From the NCBI GenBank assembly GCA_964387645.1, contig CAYLYM010000019.1, positions 1 through 41,174 of the forward strand: a stretch of DNA of 41,174 bases, given 5' to 3'. Below, one piece after another: positions 7,951 through 16,469 of this stretch. The number at the start of each line of letters is the position of its first letter. The first letter of the stretch is position 1. Both the position numbers and the translations under genes were made by a program. The stretch comes from CAYLYM01 sp964387645. Lineage in GTDB: Bacteria > Calditrichota > Calditrichia > RBG-13-44-9. The notes beneath the pieces are model-generated. The model was not told the origin of the DNA, searched no databases, and saw only the letters and a list, made by a program, of their open reading frames with translations.

Positions 7951-8973
7951 ATGAAAAATGAAAGATGGTTATGGATTTTTACTATACTTTTTGGTGGATG
8001 GGTCTTTATTCTTTCCGCACAGCTTTCCAAATATTCGGCTATTGGCAAAATTCATCGTTTTGATCCGGCGGTAGATCAAATTATTCCAAAGGATGCGGTT
8101 TTGGAAAAAATTGCCGAAGGATTTGAATGGAGTGAAGGACCAGTATGGATTCCAGGTGAAGAATGTCTTTTGTTTAGCGATATTCCACGCAACACTATTT
8201 ACAGTTGGAAAGAAAGCGAAGGCCTCCGGGTTTATTTGCGTCCAGCAGGATATTTTAGCTCGAATCCCCCGGGGAAAGAGTTAGGAACCAATGGATTGGC
8301 GTTAGACCGTGAGGGGAGATTGATAATGTGTGACCACGGTAACCGCTGCTTGAGCCGATTGAATACAGAAAATTTCACCAGGGAAATTTTGGTGGATAAA
8401 TATCGGGGTAAGCGATTGAACAGCCCTAATGACCTTGTAGTTAAATCGAATGGGGATATCTATTTCACAGATCCACCCTATGGACTCAAAGGTCTTAATA
8501 AAAGCCATTTAAAAGAATTAAACTTTAATGGTGTGTATCTACTGAAGACAGATGGAAGGTTGATTTTATTAACAAAAGAACTCACATTTCCCAATGGAAT
8601 CGGCCTTTCTCCAGATGAAAAAACTTTGTATGTATCTGTATCCGATCCTCAAAAGCCCATCTGGATGGCATATGATGTGCGTGGAGATGGTACCATCCAT
8701 AATGGTAGAATTTTTAATGATGCGATTGAGTGGCAAAAGCAGGGTAAGAAAGGCTTACCCGATGGTTTAACCCTGGATCAAGCGGGAAATATTTTTGCTA
8801 CCGGTCCGGGTGGGGTACATATTTTCAGCCGCGATGGAAAACATTTAGGATTGATCGAAACCGGAGAAGCTACATCGAATTGCACATTCGGAGATGATGG
8901 CTCGACTCTCTTTATTACAGTGGATATGTATCTTTGTCGCATTCGTTTGAATACCAAAGGAATTGGATTTTAA
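7951..8973 (+). CDS. SMP-30/gluconolactonase-family lactonase, exported
   Basis: 340 residues with a signal peptide (WIFTILFGGWVFILSA, cleavage near residue 23). Ribosome site AAGGGAG lies upstream of the ATG. The six-bladed propeller carries the family metal ligands: Glu62 in SEGPVW, the Asn of LNSPNDLVV and the Asp of GLPDGLTLD. The GDIYFTDPPYGL and FPNGIGLSPDEKTLYVS segments are typical of gluconolactonase/LRE proteins. Likely reaction: hydrolysis of a sugar lactone (aldonolactone) in the periplasm, following oxidation of a sugar. The enzyme fits a pathway with oxidised or 3-keto sugars suggested by the DUF1080 proteins nearby. Confidence 0.88.
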   Translation: MKNERWLWIFTILFGGWVFILSAQLSKYSAIGKIHRFDPAVDQIIPKDAVLEKIAEGFEWSEGPVWIPGEECLLFSDIPRNTIYSWKESEGLRVYLRPAGYFSSNPPGKELGTNGLALDREGRLIMCDHGNRCLSRLNTENFTREILVDKYRGKRLNSPNDLVVKSNGDIYFTDPPYGLKGLNKSHLKELNFNGVYLLKTDGRLILLTKELTFPNGIGLSPDEKTLYVSVSDPQKPIWMAYDVRGDGTIHNGRIFNDAIEWQKQGKKGLPDGLTLDQAGNIFATGPGGVHIFSRDGKHLGLIETGEATSNCTFGDDGSTLFITVDMYLCRIRLNTKGIGF

Positions 8974-9127
8974 TTTTTTCAATTTTGTTGTGACTATGGG
9001 GTTTAAGAGATAGAATTTTAACCATCCGACTTGCAAAGCAGACTGGCTGCATGGTATTTGATTCGTTAAATAGTAAATAAGTGCATTTTAAAAAATTTTT
9101 TGATAAAATTAAAAGTATTATCATATC

Positions 9128-11284
9128 ATGCTAAGAAAAATATTTACTCCAAAAAACAAATTTTTCAGTATAATTCTAATTTTACTTTCTTTAACGATTT
9201 TGTTGAGCCAGTGCGTAAATCCAGAAACACAAAAATCTCAGCAGAACAATGAAAGTTTTCAGTGGGAGGTTGCTAGGCCAGAAAGCCAGGGCATGTCTTC
9301 GGTAAGATTGAATGCAATGAAAGATACGCTTGAGCGAAAGGGGACGAAAACACTGCTCATTATCCGTAACGACAAAATTGTTTATGAATGGTATGCATCC
9401 GGTTTTGGTCCTAAAAAAATGCATTATACCGCCTCATTGGCTAAAGCTTTGGTAGGTGGAATGTCTTTGCTCTTTGCTTTAAATGATTCCCTGATTTATA
9501 CCGATGCCCCTGCTTGTTTGTATATTCCCCAGTGGAAGTCTCATCCTTTAAAATCCAAGATTACCATTCGCCAATTGGCCACGCACAGTTCTGGTATTCA
9601 GGATGCCAATATGGTCGTCGATGGTAGAAAAGTGCCCCACAATCAGTTACCAGGATGGATGGGGGATTTCTGGCGGAAAGATCCAGACCCTTTCACCATT
9701 TCTCGCGATCTTGCTCCTGTTATTTTTGTTCCAGGCACTCAATATGCATATAGTAATCCGGGTATGGCCATGTTAGCCTATGCAGTGACGGTCAGTCTTA
9801 ATCAGACAAAATATCGGGATATTCGAACGTTTTTAAAAGAGAGATTGATGAAACCATTAGGCATTAAAGATGACGAGTGGTCAATTGGTTATGGAAAAAC
9901 TTATGAGGTGGATAACCTGAAACTGGTGGCGAATTGGGGTGGAGGATCGTTCACTCCCAGGGCAGTCGCTCGCCTCGGTCGATTCATGCTGAGAAAGGGA
10001 AATTGGGAAGGCAAACAATTGGTTGATTCACTTTGGATTAAAAGAGTCCTACAATATGCTGGTACACCATTACCAGAGCGATCGAAAGGAAATCCGGTGC
10101 CTGCTTCTGGTTTGTGCTGGTATGTCAATTTTGATGGCATTTGGCCACAGGTTCCTCGGGATGCATTTGCTGGTGCGGGGGCAGGTAATCAGGTGCTTTT
10201 GGTAGTGCCAAGCCTTAACCTTATTGTAGTCAGAAATGGATCAGATTTATTTGATCCCTCCCAAAACGAAACGTTTTGGAGCGGGCTTGAAAAATATGTA
10301 TTTAATCCTGTAATGGAAGCAATTACTGATCCACCATATCCCCCCAGCGAATTCATTACCAAAACGGAATTTGCTCCTAAAAGCAGCATCATTCGTCGGG
10401 CAAAGGGCAGCGATAACTGGCCAATCACCTGGGCTGATGATGATTATCTTTACACAGCTTATGGCGATGGATGGGGCTTTGAACCCAAAGTGGATATTAA
10501 ACTGAGTTTAGGTTTTGCAAGAATCAGCGGGATGCCGCCATATTTCGAAGGGAAGAATATTCGATCTTTATCCGGGGAACGGGTTGGTCAGGGCAAGAAT
10601 GGACCCAAAGCCAGTGGCATGTTGATGGTCGATGGTGTACTCTATATGTTAGTACGAAATGTAGGGAATTCCCAGTTGGCCTGGTCTTTTGATCATGGGA
10701 AAACCTGGATCTGGGCTGATTGGAAATTTGAAACCAGTTTTGGATGCCCGACTTTTCTAAACTTTGGTAAAAATTATCAGGGTGCCCGGGATGATTATGT
10801 ATACATATATTCTCCTGACGAGGATAGCGCCTACAAGCCGGCAGATAGAATGGTTCTGGCGCGGGTTCACAAAAATCTTCTTAAGAACCGCGATGCTTAT
10901 GAGTTTTTTTCGCATATTGACAAGAATGGAGAACCTATTTGGACAAATGACATTCGGAAACGTGGGGGAGTCTTTTTCAATCCAGCTAAATGTTATCGTT
11001 CTGGTATTAGTTACAATCCCAAACTAAGGAGATATCTGTGGTGCCAGATTATCCCGGGAGAGGATACCCGTTATAAAGGCGGTTTTGGTATTTATGAAGC
11101 CCCAGAACCGTGGGGTCCCTGGAAAACGGTCTTTTATACCAGAGAATGGGATGTCAGTCCGGGGGAATCCGCCTGTTTTCCAGCAAAATGGATAAGTCCA
11201 GATGGCAAAACCTGCTACCTTCTATTTTCTGGAGAGGATGCTTTCTCGGTCAGAGAAGTGCGCTTCACAGTTTCACAGAATTGA
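9128..11284 (+). CDS. Serine hydrolase (beta-lactamase family)-DUF4185 fusion lipoprotein
   Basis: 718 residues. Lipobox cysteine at 29 (TILLSQC). Residues about 45-400 form a class-C beta-lactamase-like serine hydrolase, with S103-L-A-K106 as SxxK and AYSNPGM containing the YxN motif, plus a C-terminal AGAGNQVLLVVPSLNLIVVRNG strand pair. Residues about 420-715 match DUF4185: DNWPITWADDDYLYTAYGDGWGF-type opening (given here only in part), a propeller-like run, and YEAPEPWGPW near the end. The two families are usually separate proteins, so the fusion is unusual. The hydrolase half probably cleaves an ester or amide, and the DUF4185 half may bind or process a glycan. No frameshift lies between the domains. 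Confidence 0.85.
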   Translation: MLRKIFTPKNKFFSIILILLSLTILLSQCVNPETQKSQQNNESFQWEVARPESQGMSSVRLNAMKDTLERKGTKTLLIIRNDKIVYEWYASGFGPKKMHYTASLAKALVGGMSLLFALNDSLIYTDAPACLYIPQWKSHPLKSKITIRQLATHSSGIQDANMVVDGRKVPHNQLPGWMGDFWRKDPDPFTISRDLAPVIFVPGTQYAYSNPGMAMLAYAVTVSLNQTKYRDIRTFLKERLMKPLGIKDDEWSIGYGKTYEVDNLKLVANWGGGSFTPRAVARLGRFMLRKGNWEGKQLVDSLWIKRVLQYAGTPLPERSKGNPVPASGLCWYVNFDGIWPQVPRDAFAGAGAGNQVLLVVPSLNLIVVRNGSDLFDPSQNETFWSGLEKYVFNPVMEAITDPPYPPSEFITKTEFAPKSSIIRRAKGSDNWPITWADDDYLYTAYGDGWGFEPKVDIKLSLGFARISGMPPYFEGKNIRSLSGERVGQGKNGPKASGMLMVDGVLYMLVRNVGNSQLAWSFDHGKTWIWADWKFETSFGCPTFLNFGKNYQGARDDYVYIYSPDEDSAYKPADRMVLARVHKNLLKNRDAYEFFSHIDKNGEPIWTNDIRKRGGVFFNPAKCYRSGISYNPKLRRYLWCQIIPGEDTRYKGGFGIYEAPEPWGPWKTVFYTREWDVSPGESACFPAKWISPDGKTCYLLFSGEDAFSVREVRFTVSQN

Positions 11285-11497
11285 AGGAGAACGTATGCGA
11301 ATTGTAGGTTGTTTTTAAAACGCCGCCAGATTATTAGCGATGAAATATTTCTAAAATATTTTTTACCAATTTAAAATATGAAATAGGCTTAAGGGAGGAT
11401 ATAATAATAGCTTTTTTAAAATTATTTTGGAATATCAAAGATATTAGCTATGTTTTTTTGTGTTTGTTTTTTAAAATTAAATTAGGAGGTTGTCTTC

Positions 11498-12571
11498 ATG
11501 AAACGCATATTTTCTCCAAAGGTGTTTCCAGTTATTTTTCTCTTTACCATTCTCGTGATAAGTTTTAGCAGCGTGTTTACACTGGCCCTGGCTCAACATC
11601 GCTGGAAGGTTCACGATTGGTCCAGGCCGAGACCACCAGTGATTGACCCGGGGACCTTTAGTACCCAGGAAACCCCTGGCCGCCCTCCCTCAGATGCCAT
11701 TGTACTGTTCGATGGGAAGGATTTATCTAAATGGCGGAGTATGGATGGAGGACCAGCTAAATGGATTGTTAAAAATGGTTACATGGAATCTGTCAAGGGA
11801 GCGGGTTACATCCGTACTTACCAGAATTTTGGCGATTGCCAGTTGCATGTAGAATTTGCAACCCCCACACCTCCCAAAGGTACCAGCCAGGGGCGCGGCA
11901 ATAGCGGAGTTTTTCTTATGGGCAAATACGAAGTACAGGTATTAGATTCCTATGAAAATATTACTTATGCCGATGGGCAATGTGCGGCGATTTATGGACA
12001 GTACCCACCACTGGTGAATGCCAGTCGCAAACCTGGTGAATGGCAAACCTATGATATTGTTTTTCATGGACCGCGCTGGGATAAAGAAGGCAATCTGATT
12101 CGCAAAGCCCGAATTACCGTATTTCACAATGGCGTATTAGTCCAGGATAATGTGGAAATCTGGGGACCGACTCAATGGTTGAAGGCCGATCCCTACACAC
12201 CACATTCTGAAAAAGGGTTCCTGGCCCTGCAAGATCATGGCAATCCCGTCAGGTATCGTAATATCTGGATTCGTGAAATTGGAGAATCCGCTCACCAGCG
12301 CAAAGAAGTCACAGTAGCCTCAAAATTACTTGATATGTACGCCGGTGATTACAAGATCGGGAATAGAACCTTCAAAATTAAAAGAGAAAAAGATCATTTA
12401 ATTGCTGAAGCAAAATCTGGTTATTGGGTGCCCTTGTTTGCCGAATCGGATACACTATTTTATTCAAAGGAATTAGAGTTAGAAGTAGAATTCCATGTCA
12501 AAAATGGTAAAGTGTCCGGTTTAACCCGACAGCTTACTGGAAGCAAAAGTGAGGGAAAAAGAGTTCAATAG
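11498..12571 (+). CDS. DUF1080 glycoside hydrolase-like protein with C-terminal DUF3471-like domain
   Basis: 357 residues. Strong AGGAGG 8 bases before the ATG. Signal peptide with cleavage after TLALA (residue 31). The DUF1080 domain (about 65-265) begins IVLFDGKDLSKWRS and contains GRGNSGVFLMGKYEVQVLDSY and YRNIWIREI, the best-conserved parts of 3-keto-disaccharide hydrolase-like proteins. Residues about 275-357 (LLDMYAGDYKIGNRTFKIKREKD, ending in SEGKRVQ) look like the small beta-rich DUF3471 domain normally attached to beta-lactamase-like serine hydrolases. Likely acts in the periplasm on a 3-keto glycoside; the partner dehydrogenase is not in this window. Confidence 0.88.
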   Translation: MKRIFSPKVFPVIFLFTILVISFSSVFTLALAQHRWKVHDWSRPRPPVIDPGTFSTQETPGRPPSDAIVLFDGKDLSKWRSMDGGPAKWIVKNGYMESVKGAGYIRTYQNFGDCQLHVEFATPTPPKGTSQGRGNSGVFLMGKYEVQVLDSYENITYADGQCAAIYGQYPPLVNASRKPGEWQTYDIVFHGPRWDKEGNLIRKARITVFHNGVLVQDNVEIWGPTQWLKADPYTPHSEKGFLALQDHGNPVRYRNIWIREIGESAHQRKEVTVASKLLDMYAGDYKIGNRTFKIKREKDHLIAEAKSGYWVPLFAESDTLFYSKELELEVEFHVKNGKVSGLTRQLTGSKSEGKRVQ

Positions 12572-12572
12572 G

Positions 12573-12617
12573 CTGAGAAGTTTTGGAGGGTGGCTGCTTC
12601 TCAGGTAGCCATCCTTC
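12573..12617 (+). repeat. Overlapping, mutually exclusive inverted repeats after the DUF1080 gene
   Basis: CTGAGAAG (12573-12580) pairs perfectly with CTTCTCAG (12597-12604). Alternatively GGAGGGTGGCT (12585-12595) pairs with AGCCATCCTTC (12607-12617) using G-U pairs. The two stems share bases and cannot form together. No T-run follows, so it is not a classical terminator; it may protect an mRNA 3' end or act as a switch. Confidence 0.5.
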
Positions 12618-12782
12618 AGAATAGTTCAATAACACTTCGATATTAAGATAAATTTAATGGAAGAGCTATTCATATTTTTTTTCTTCAGTACTTTTTTAAA
12701 CCATCATTAAAAAAATCAGATTTTTCTGGATTTGATTATGCCTAACCAATAATATTTTAACAAATCATAATAACGGGGGTAA

Positions 12783-13691
12783 ATGATGACCTCCTCTAAA
12801 AATATTTCGAGAAGAACTTTTCTTGAGGAAACCACCGCCACAGCAGTCATTGCAGCTACTGGAAAAGTTTTAGGTAAAACAGAGGGAAAAAAGGTAAAAA
12901 AGAAAATGCCTCTGGTGCCCTTTGGTGATTATCAGATCAGCCGACTTATTGTAGGCGGCAATCCAGTAAGTGGACACTCCCATGTTTCGGCGGAGTTGAG
13001 TAAGGAAATGATTGATTATTTCAGTGCGGCAAATGTTAAAAAAATGCTTAAGCGTTGTGAGGAAGAAGGGATTAATACGTGGCAGTCTCGTGGTGATCGT
13101 CATATTATGCGATTATTAAATGAGTATCGTAACGAAGGTGGAAAAATTTACTGGATAGTCCAAACTGCTTCAGAATTTGCCAGTTTTAGAAAGAACGTTC
13201 GTGATATTGCCAAAATGAGGCCGATTGCAATTTATCATCACGGCAGCCGAACTGACCGCTATTGGATGAATGGGGAAATCGACAAAATAAAAGATGATTT
13301 GAAAATTATCAGAGATACCGGGGTGAGAGTCGGCGTAGCTTCCCATATTCCAGAAGTATTAGAATACATAGAAGAAAAGGATTGGGATGTAGATTTTTAT
13401 ATGGCCTGTTTCTACAACATTAATAAACGGGTCAATGGAAAGGAAGCATATTTACCAGAAGATCGTGAAGTCATGTGTCGATTTATTCAGCAAACGCCGA
13501 AACAGTGTATTGCTTACAAAATTCTGGCGGCGGGGCGGAATGCCAGGACACCGGCGGATGTGCGCAAGGCTTTCCAATTTGCTCTGGACCATATTAAACC
13601 TATCGATATTTTAGACGTGGGCATGTTTCCAAAATATTCCGACCAGGTGGGTGAAAATGCGACAATCGTTCGTGAATTGCTCCAGAGGTGA
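12783..13691 (+). CDS. Tat-exported TIM-barrel-like protein (aldo/keto reductase-related)
   Basis: 302 residues. Twin-arginine signal SRRTFLEETTATAVIAATG near the N-terminus. The following sequence (SRLIVGGNPVSGHSH, then CEEEGINTWQSRGD, then MRPIAIYHHGSRTD, then TGVRVGVASHIPEVLEYIEE and CIAYKILAAGR) has the strand-helix order and phrases of aldo/keto reductase-like barrels. The usual catalytic Tyr/Lys/His set is not evident. Close relatives are common as TAT-signal proteins in planctomycete-like sugar loci, where no activity is established. GGGGGT lies upstream of the tandem ATGs at 12783 and 12786. Probably a periplasmic sugar-modifying or sugar-binding protein. Confidence 0.7.
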   Translation: MMTSSKNISRRTFLEETTATAVIAATGKVLGKTEGKKVKKKMPLVPFGDYQISRLIVGGNPVSGHSHVSAELSKEMIDYFSAANVKKMLKRCEEEGINTWQSRGDRHIMRLLNEYRNEGGKIYWIVQTASEFASFRKNVRDIAKMRPIAIYHHGSRTDRYWMNGEIDKIKDDLKIIRDTGVRVGVASHIPEVLEYIEEKDWDVDFYMACFYNINKRVNGKEAYLPEDREVMCRFIQQTPKQCIAYKILAAGRNARTPADVRKAFQFALDHIKPIDILDVGMFPKYSDQVGENATIVRELLQR

Positions 13692-13818
13692 TTGGCTACC
13701 TGGAAATCTACAAATTGGATTCGAGCATTTAAAAATTTTTAAATAAGATTTAGGTTGGTTTTGCTTTTAGTGTTAAAGGGAACAATCATGCTATTTAAAA
13801 TAAATGTGAAAGATGTAA

Positions 13819-15045
13819 ATGAAAAAAATATACAATTTGCTTCCTCTTTTTTTATGTGTTGCTTTCATGGTAAAATGCCAGTCAAAATCTGATATGCATA
13901 ATGATTATCGTTGGAAATATTTCTCAACGGTTCAAGGGGATCTGGAACTTCCTAATAAAGGCAAACAACAAACTGCTACGGCGGTTTTCGATGTAGATAA
14001 AGATGGAGTGAATGATTTCCTCATTACTGAAAGAACTCAGGCACCCGCTGTGGTTTGGTACCGCCGGGTATCGAATGGTTGGAAAAGGTATGTAGTTGAA
14101 TCGGAGGCATTACATATTGAGGCAGGGTCTGCCGTCTGCGATATTGACCGCGATAATGATCTGGATGTGGTATTTGGTGGCGACTCGTGGAGCAATAAAG
14201 TATGGTGGTGGGAAAATCCCTATCCTGATTATGATCCAAAGGTACCGTGGAAACGAAGAGAAGTTAAAAGTTCAGGCGCAACGAAACACCATGACCAGAT
14301 TTTTGCCGATTTTGATGGTGATGGATGTGCAGAACTTGTTTTTTGGAACCAGAATGCTCATAAATTGTTCATGGCAGAAATTCCTGAAAATCCCCGGGGA
14401 ACTGAACCATGGGAATTACATACGATTTATGCCTATGATGTTACCGACGAACCACCGCAAAGAGGAATTTACCCTAGCTGGAAAGGAAGAAATGAGCATG
14501 AAGGATTAACTGCCTCAGACATCGATGGAGACGGTGTATTAGATATCGTTGGCGGTGGAAGATGGTTTAAACATCTTGGGGGAAAAGTATTTCAATCACA
14601 AATTATTGATGAAAATTTTGTTTTTACCCGGGTAGTGGCCGGACAATTAATAAAGGGCGGCCACCCGGAGGTTGTTATGGTTCCTGGCGACGGCCAGGCA
14701 CCAATGTGCATGTACGAATGGGAAAACCATACCTGGCGTGCGATTACGCTCATCGACAAGGTGAGGGATGGTCATAGTCTGGCGCTTGTAGACTTTAATC
14801 AGGATGGCAATTTAGATATTTTCAATGCAGAAATGCGATTAGGGGAAAATCCTGATGCAAAAACCCGCATATTGCTGGGCGATGGAAAGGGGCATTTTAC
14901 TGAAAAGATTATTTTAACTGGATTTGGTTTGCATGAATCCCGTATCATCGATCTGGATGGAGATGGAGATTTAGATATCCTTGGAAAACCTTACAATTGG
15001 CAAACGCCGAGGCTGGATATCTGGTTGAATGCCTTGAATGAGTAG
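13819..15045 (+). CDS. FG-GAP/VCBS-repeat lipoprotein
   Basis: 408 residues. The N-terminal hydrophobic segment ends FMVKC, a probable lipobox, followed by QSKSD. At least four calcium-loop repeats are visible: DVDKDGVNDF, DFDGDGCAEL, DIDGDGVLDI and DLDGDGDLDI, plus DFNQDGNLDI. These are spaced as in FG-GAP beta-propellers. Such proteins are secreted or surface-attached and bind calcium and often carbohydrate; no catalytic residues can be named. The position inside the saccharide region suggests a surface glycan-binding role. Confidence 0.82.
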   Translation: MKKIYNLLPLFLCVAFMVKCQSKSDMHNDYRWKYFSTVQGDLELPNKGKQQTATAVFDVDKDGVNDFLITERTQAPAVVWYRRVSNGWKRYVVESEALHIEAGSAVCDIDRDNDLDVVFGGDSWSNKVWWWENPYPDYDPKVPWKRREVKSSGATKHHDQIFADFDGDGCAELVFWNQNAHKLFMAEIPENPRGTEPWELHTIYAYDVTDEPPQRGIYPSWKGRNEHEGLTASDIDGDGVLDIVGGGRWFKHLGGKVFQSQIIDENFVFTRVVAGQLIKGGHPEVVMVPGDGQAPMCMYEWENHTWRAITLIDKVRDGHSLALVDFNQDGNLDIFNAEMRLGENPDAKTRILLGDGKGHFTEKIILTGFGLHESRIIDLDGDGDLDILGKPYNWQTPRLDIWLNALNE

Positions 15046-15113
15046 ATTTTAATTTGTTTGAAAGCAGCCAGATTGTCCGATTGTTTTGACGATTGGAAAA
15101 AAGTGGGAGTAGA

Positions 15114-15881
15114 ATGAAGAAAAGCAAATTCCAATGGCCGTCTGGTAAAAACTTAGCCGTTAGCCTGAGTTTCGATGATGCCCGCTATAGCCAATTAGAT
15201 GTGGGAATTCCGCTGCTAAACAAGTTCAATGTTAAAGCGACATTTTACGTTTCACCTTCTCGATTAAAGAGACGGAAAAAAACGTGGAAGAAGGTATTAG
15301 CTCAGGGGCACGAGATTGGTAATCATTCTCTGGAGCATCCCTGTAGCGGCAATTTTGCTTTCGCAAGGAATAATGCACTGGAAGATTACTCACTGGAAAA
15401 AATGGAAAAGGATTTGGAAAAAGCGAATGCAGTGATAGAAGAATGGTTGGGAGTTCGCCCTAAAACTTTTGCCTATCCCTGCGGTCAAAAATATGTGGGG
15501 CGTGGTAAAAATACCCGGAGTTATGTACCATTGGTGGCAGAGAAATTCATCGCTGCCCGGGGGTGGCGAGATGAAAATGGTAATGATCCGGCCTTTTGCG
15601 ATCTCGCTCAATTGATGGGAATTGAATTGGATGGGTTGAATTTTGAGCAGGCACTGCAGTGGATCGAAAACGCCAGAAAGGATGGTTTGTGGTTAATATT
15701 TGCCGGTCATGAAGTTGGCGAGCCTAACTCTCAGACAACATTGGCCGCTACGCTGGAGTCTCTCTGCCTCTATGCTACCCATCCTAAAAACAAAATCTGG
15801 ATTGATACGGTGGAGAATGTAGCCAAATATATTATCGATTTCAGAAAAAAACATCAAATTGGTTTTGATGAAATCGAATGA
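15114..15881 (+). CDS. Polysaccharide deacetylase (NodB/CE4 family)
   Basis: About 255 residues. The ATG at 15114 is chosen over an upstream TTG at 15093 because GGGAG lies 4 bases before it. NodB motif 1 is SLSFDDARYS (D-D pair). Motif 2 is HSLEHP, giving the two zinc-binding histidines. Motif 3 is RPKTFAYPCG. Late motifs include LIFAGHEVGE. No signal peptide is seen from this start, so it may be cytoplasmic, unlike its neighbours. Expected reaction: metal-dependent removal of N- or O-acetyl groups from an oligosaccharide. Confidence 0.88.
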   Translation: MKKSKFQWPSGKNLAVSLSFDDARYSQLDVGIPLLNKFNVKATFYVSPSRLKRRKKTWKKVLAQGHEIGNHSLEHPCSGNFAFARNNALEDYSLEKMEKDLEKANAVIEEWLGVRPKTFAYPCGQKYVGRGKNTRSYVPLVAEKFIAARGWRDENGNDPAFCDLAQLMGIELDGLNFEQALQWIENARKDGLWLIFAGHEVGEPNSQTTLAATLESLCLYATHPKNKIWIDTVENVAKYIIDFRKKHQIGFDEIE

Positions 15882-15951
15882 CTGAGTGTAATTAGTTTAT
15901 AATTCAGAACTTACATTAAATAAAAAATAAGAATTGAAATCAAAAATAAAA

Positions 15952-16434
15952 ATGAAGAAATGTCGATTTTTAAAATATTCGGTTTTTATCGTTGTATTAT
16001 TCATTTTTATTGAAAAAGCTGAAATAGGTTTAGCTAACACTGCTGGAAACGTTGTACACAGATTTGAAACCAGGAATTTAAAAACAGAACCAAGGAAGCA
16101 TTTCTTCGGCTGTTATAGCATTTCTCCCCGGAATAAATCTGCCATCCATTTGTTATCGCTGGTGAGTTTCTTCCAGGGCTGCATCCTGAATGTCAATGAG
16201 CCTGCAAGTATTGATATTATCGATGTTAAAATAGACAAGTTCGAGAAAGTAATTGAAACACATGTCTGCAATCAAAACGGGGCACCAGATTGTTACATAT
16301 CATCTATCTGGGCTGGCGATTTCTCCATATTCAGAGTTTTTCTGAACAGTGTAGGAATTACTATTTTTTCGATTGGATGGAAAATCTTGATGGAAAATTC
16401 AAATAAAACAACAAGTAGGGTTGAATCGTTTTAA
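15952..16434 (+). pseudogene. Truncated remnant of an exported WD40/TolB-like propeller protein
   Basis: Frame of about 160 residues with a signal-peptide-like start (YSVFIVVLFIFIEKAEIGLA). It is followed by HFFGCYSISPRNKSAIHLL, then NEPASIDIIDVK and a KVIETHVCNQNG segment. This order matches the opening of a family of exported propeller proteins (HHFFGYY...PWN..G..LL, then EPA.I..VDL, then ET.AWNWQQG) of 400 residues or more. Here the conserved Trp positions are changed, the sequence loses resemblance after about residue 120, and it ends early. Best read as a decayed gene. The symporter starts 35 bases later. The family recognition is from memory. Confidence 0.45.
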
Positions 16435-16469
16435 GTCATGAATAATAAATAAAAAAGGAAAAGGTAAGT

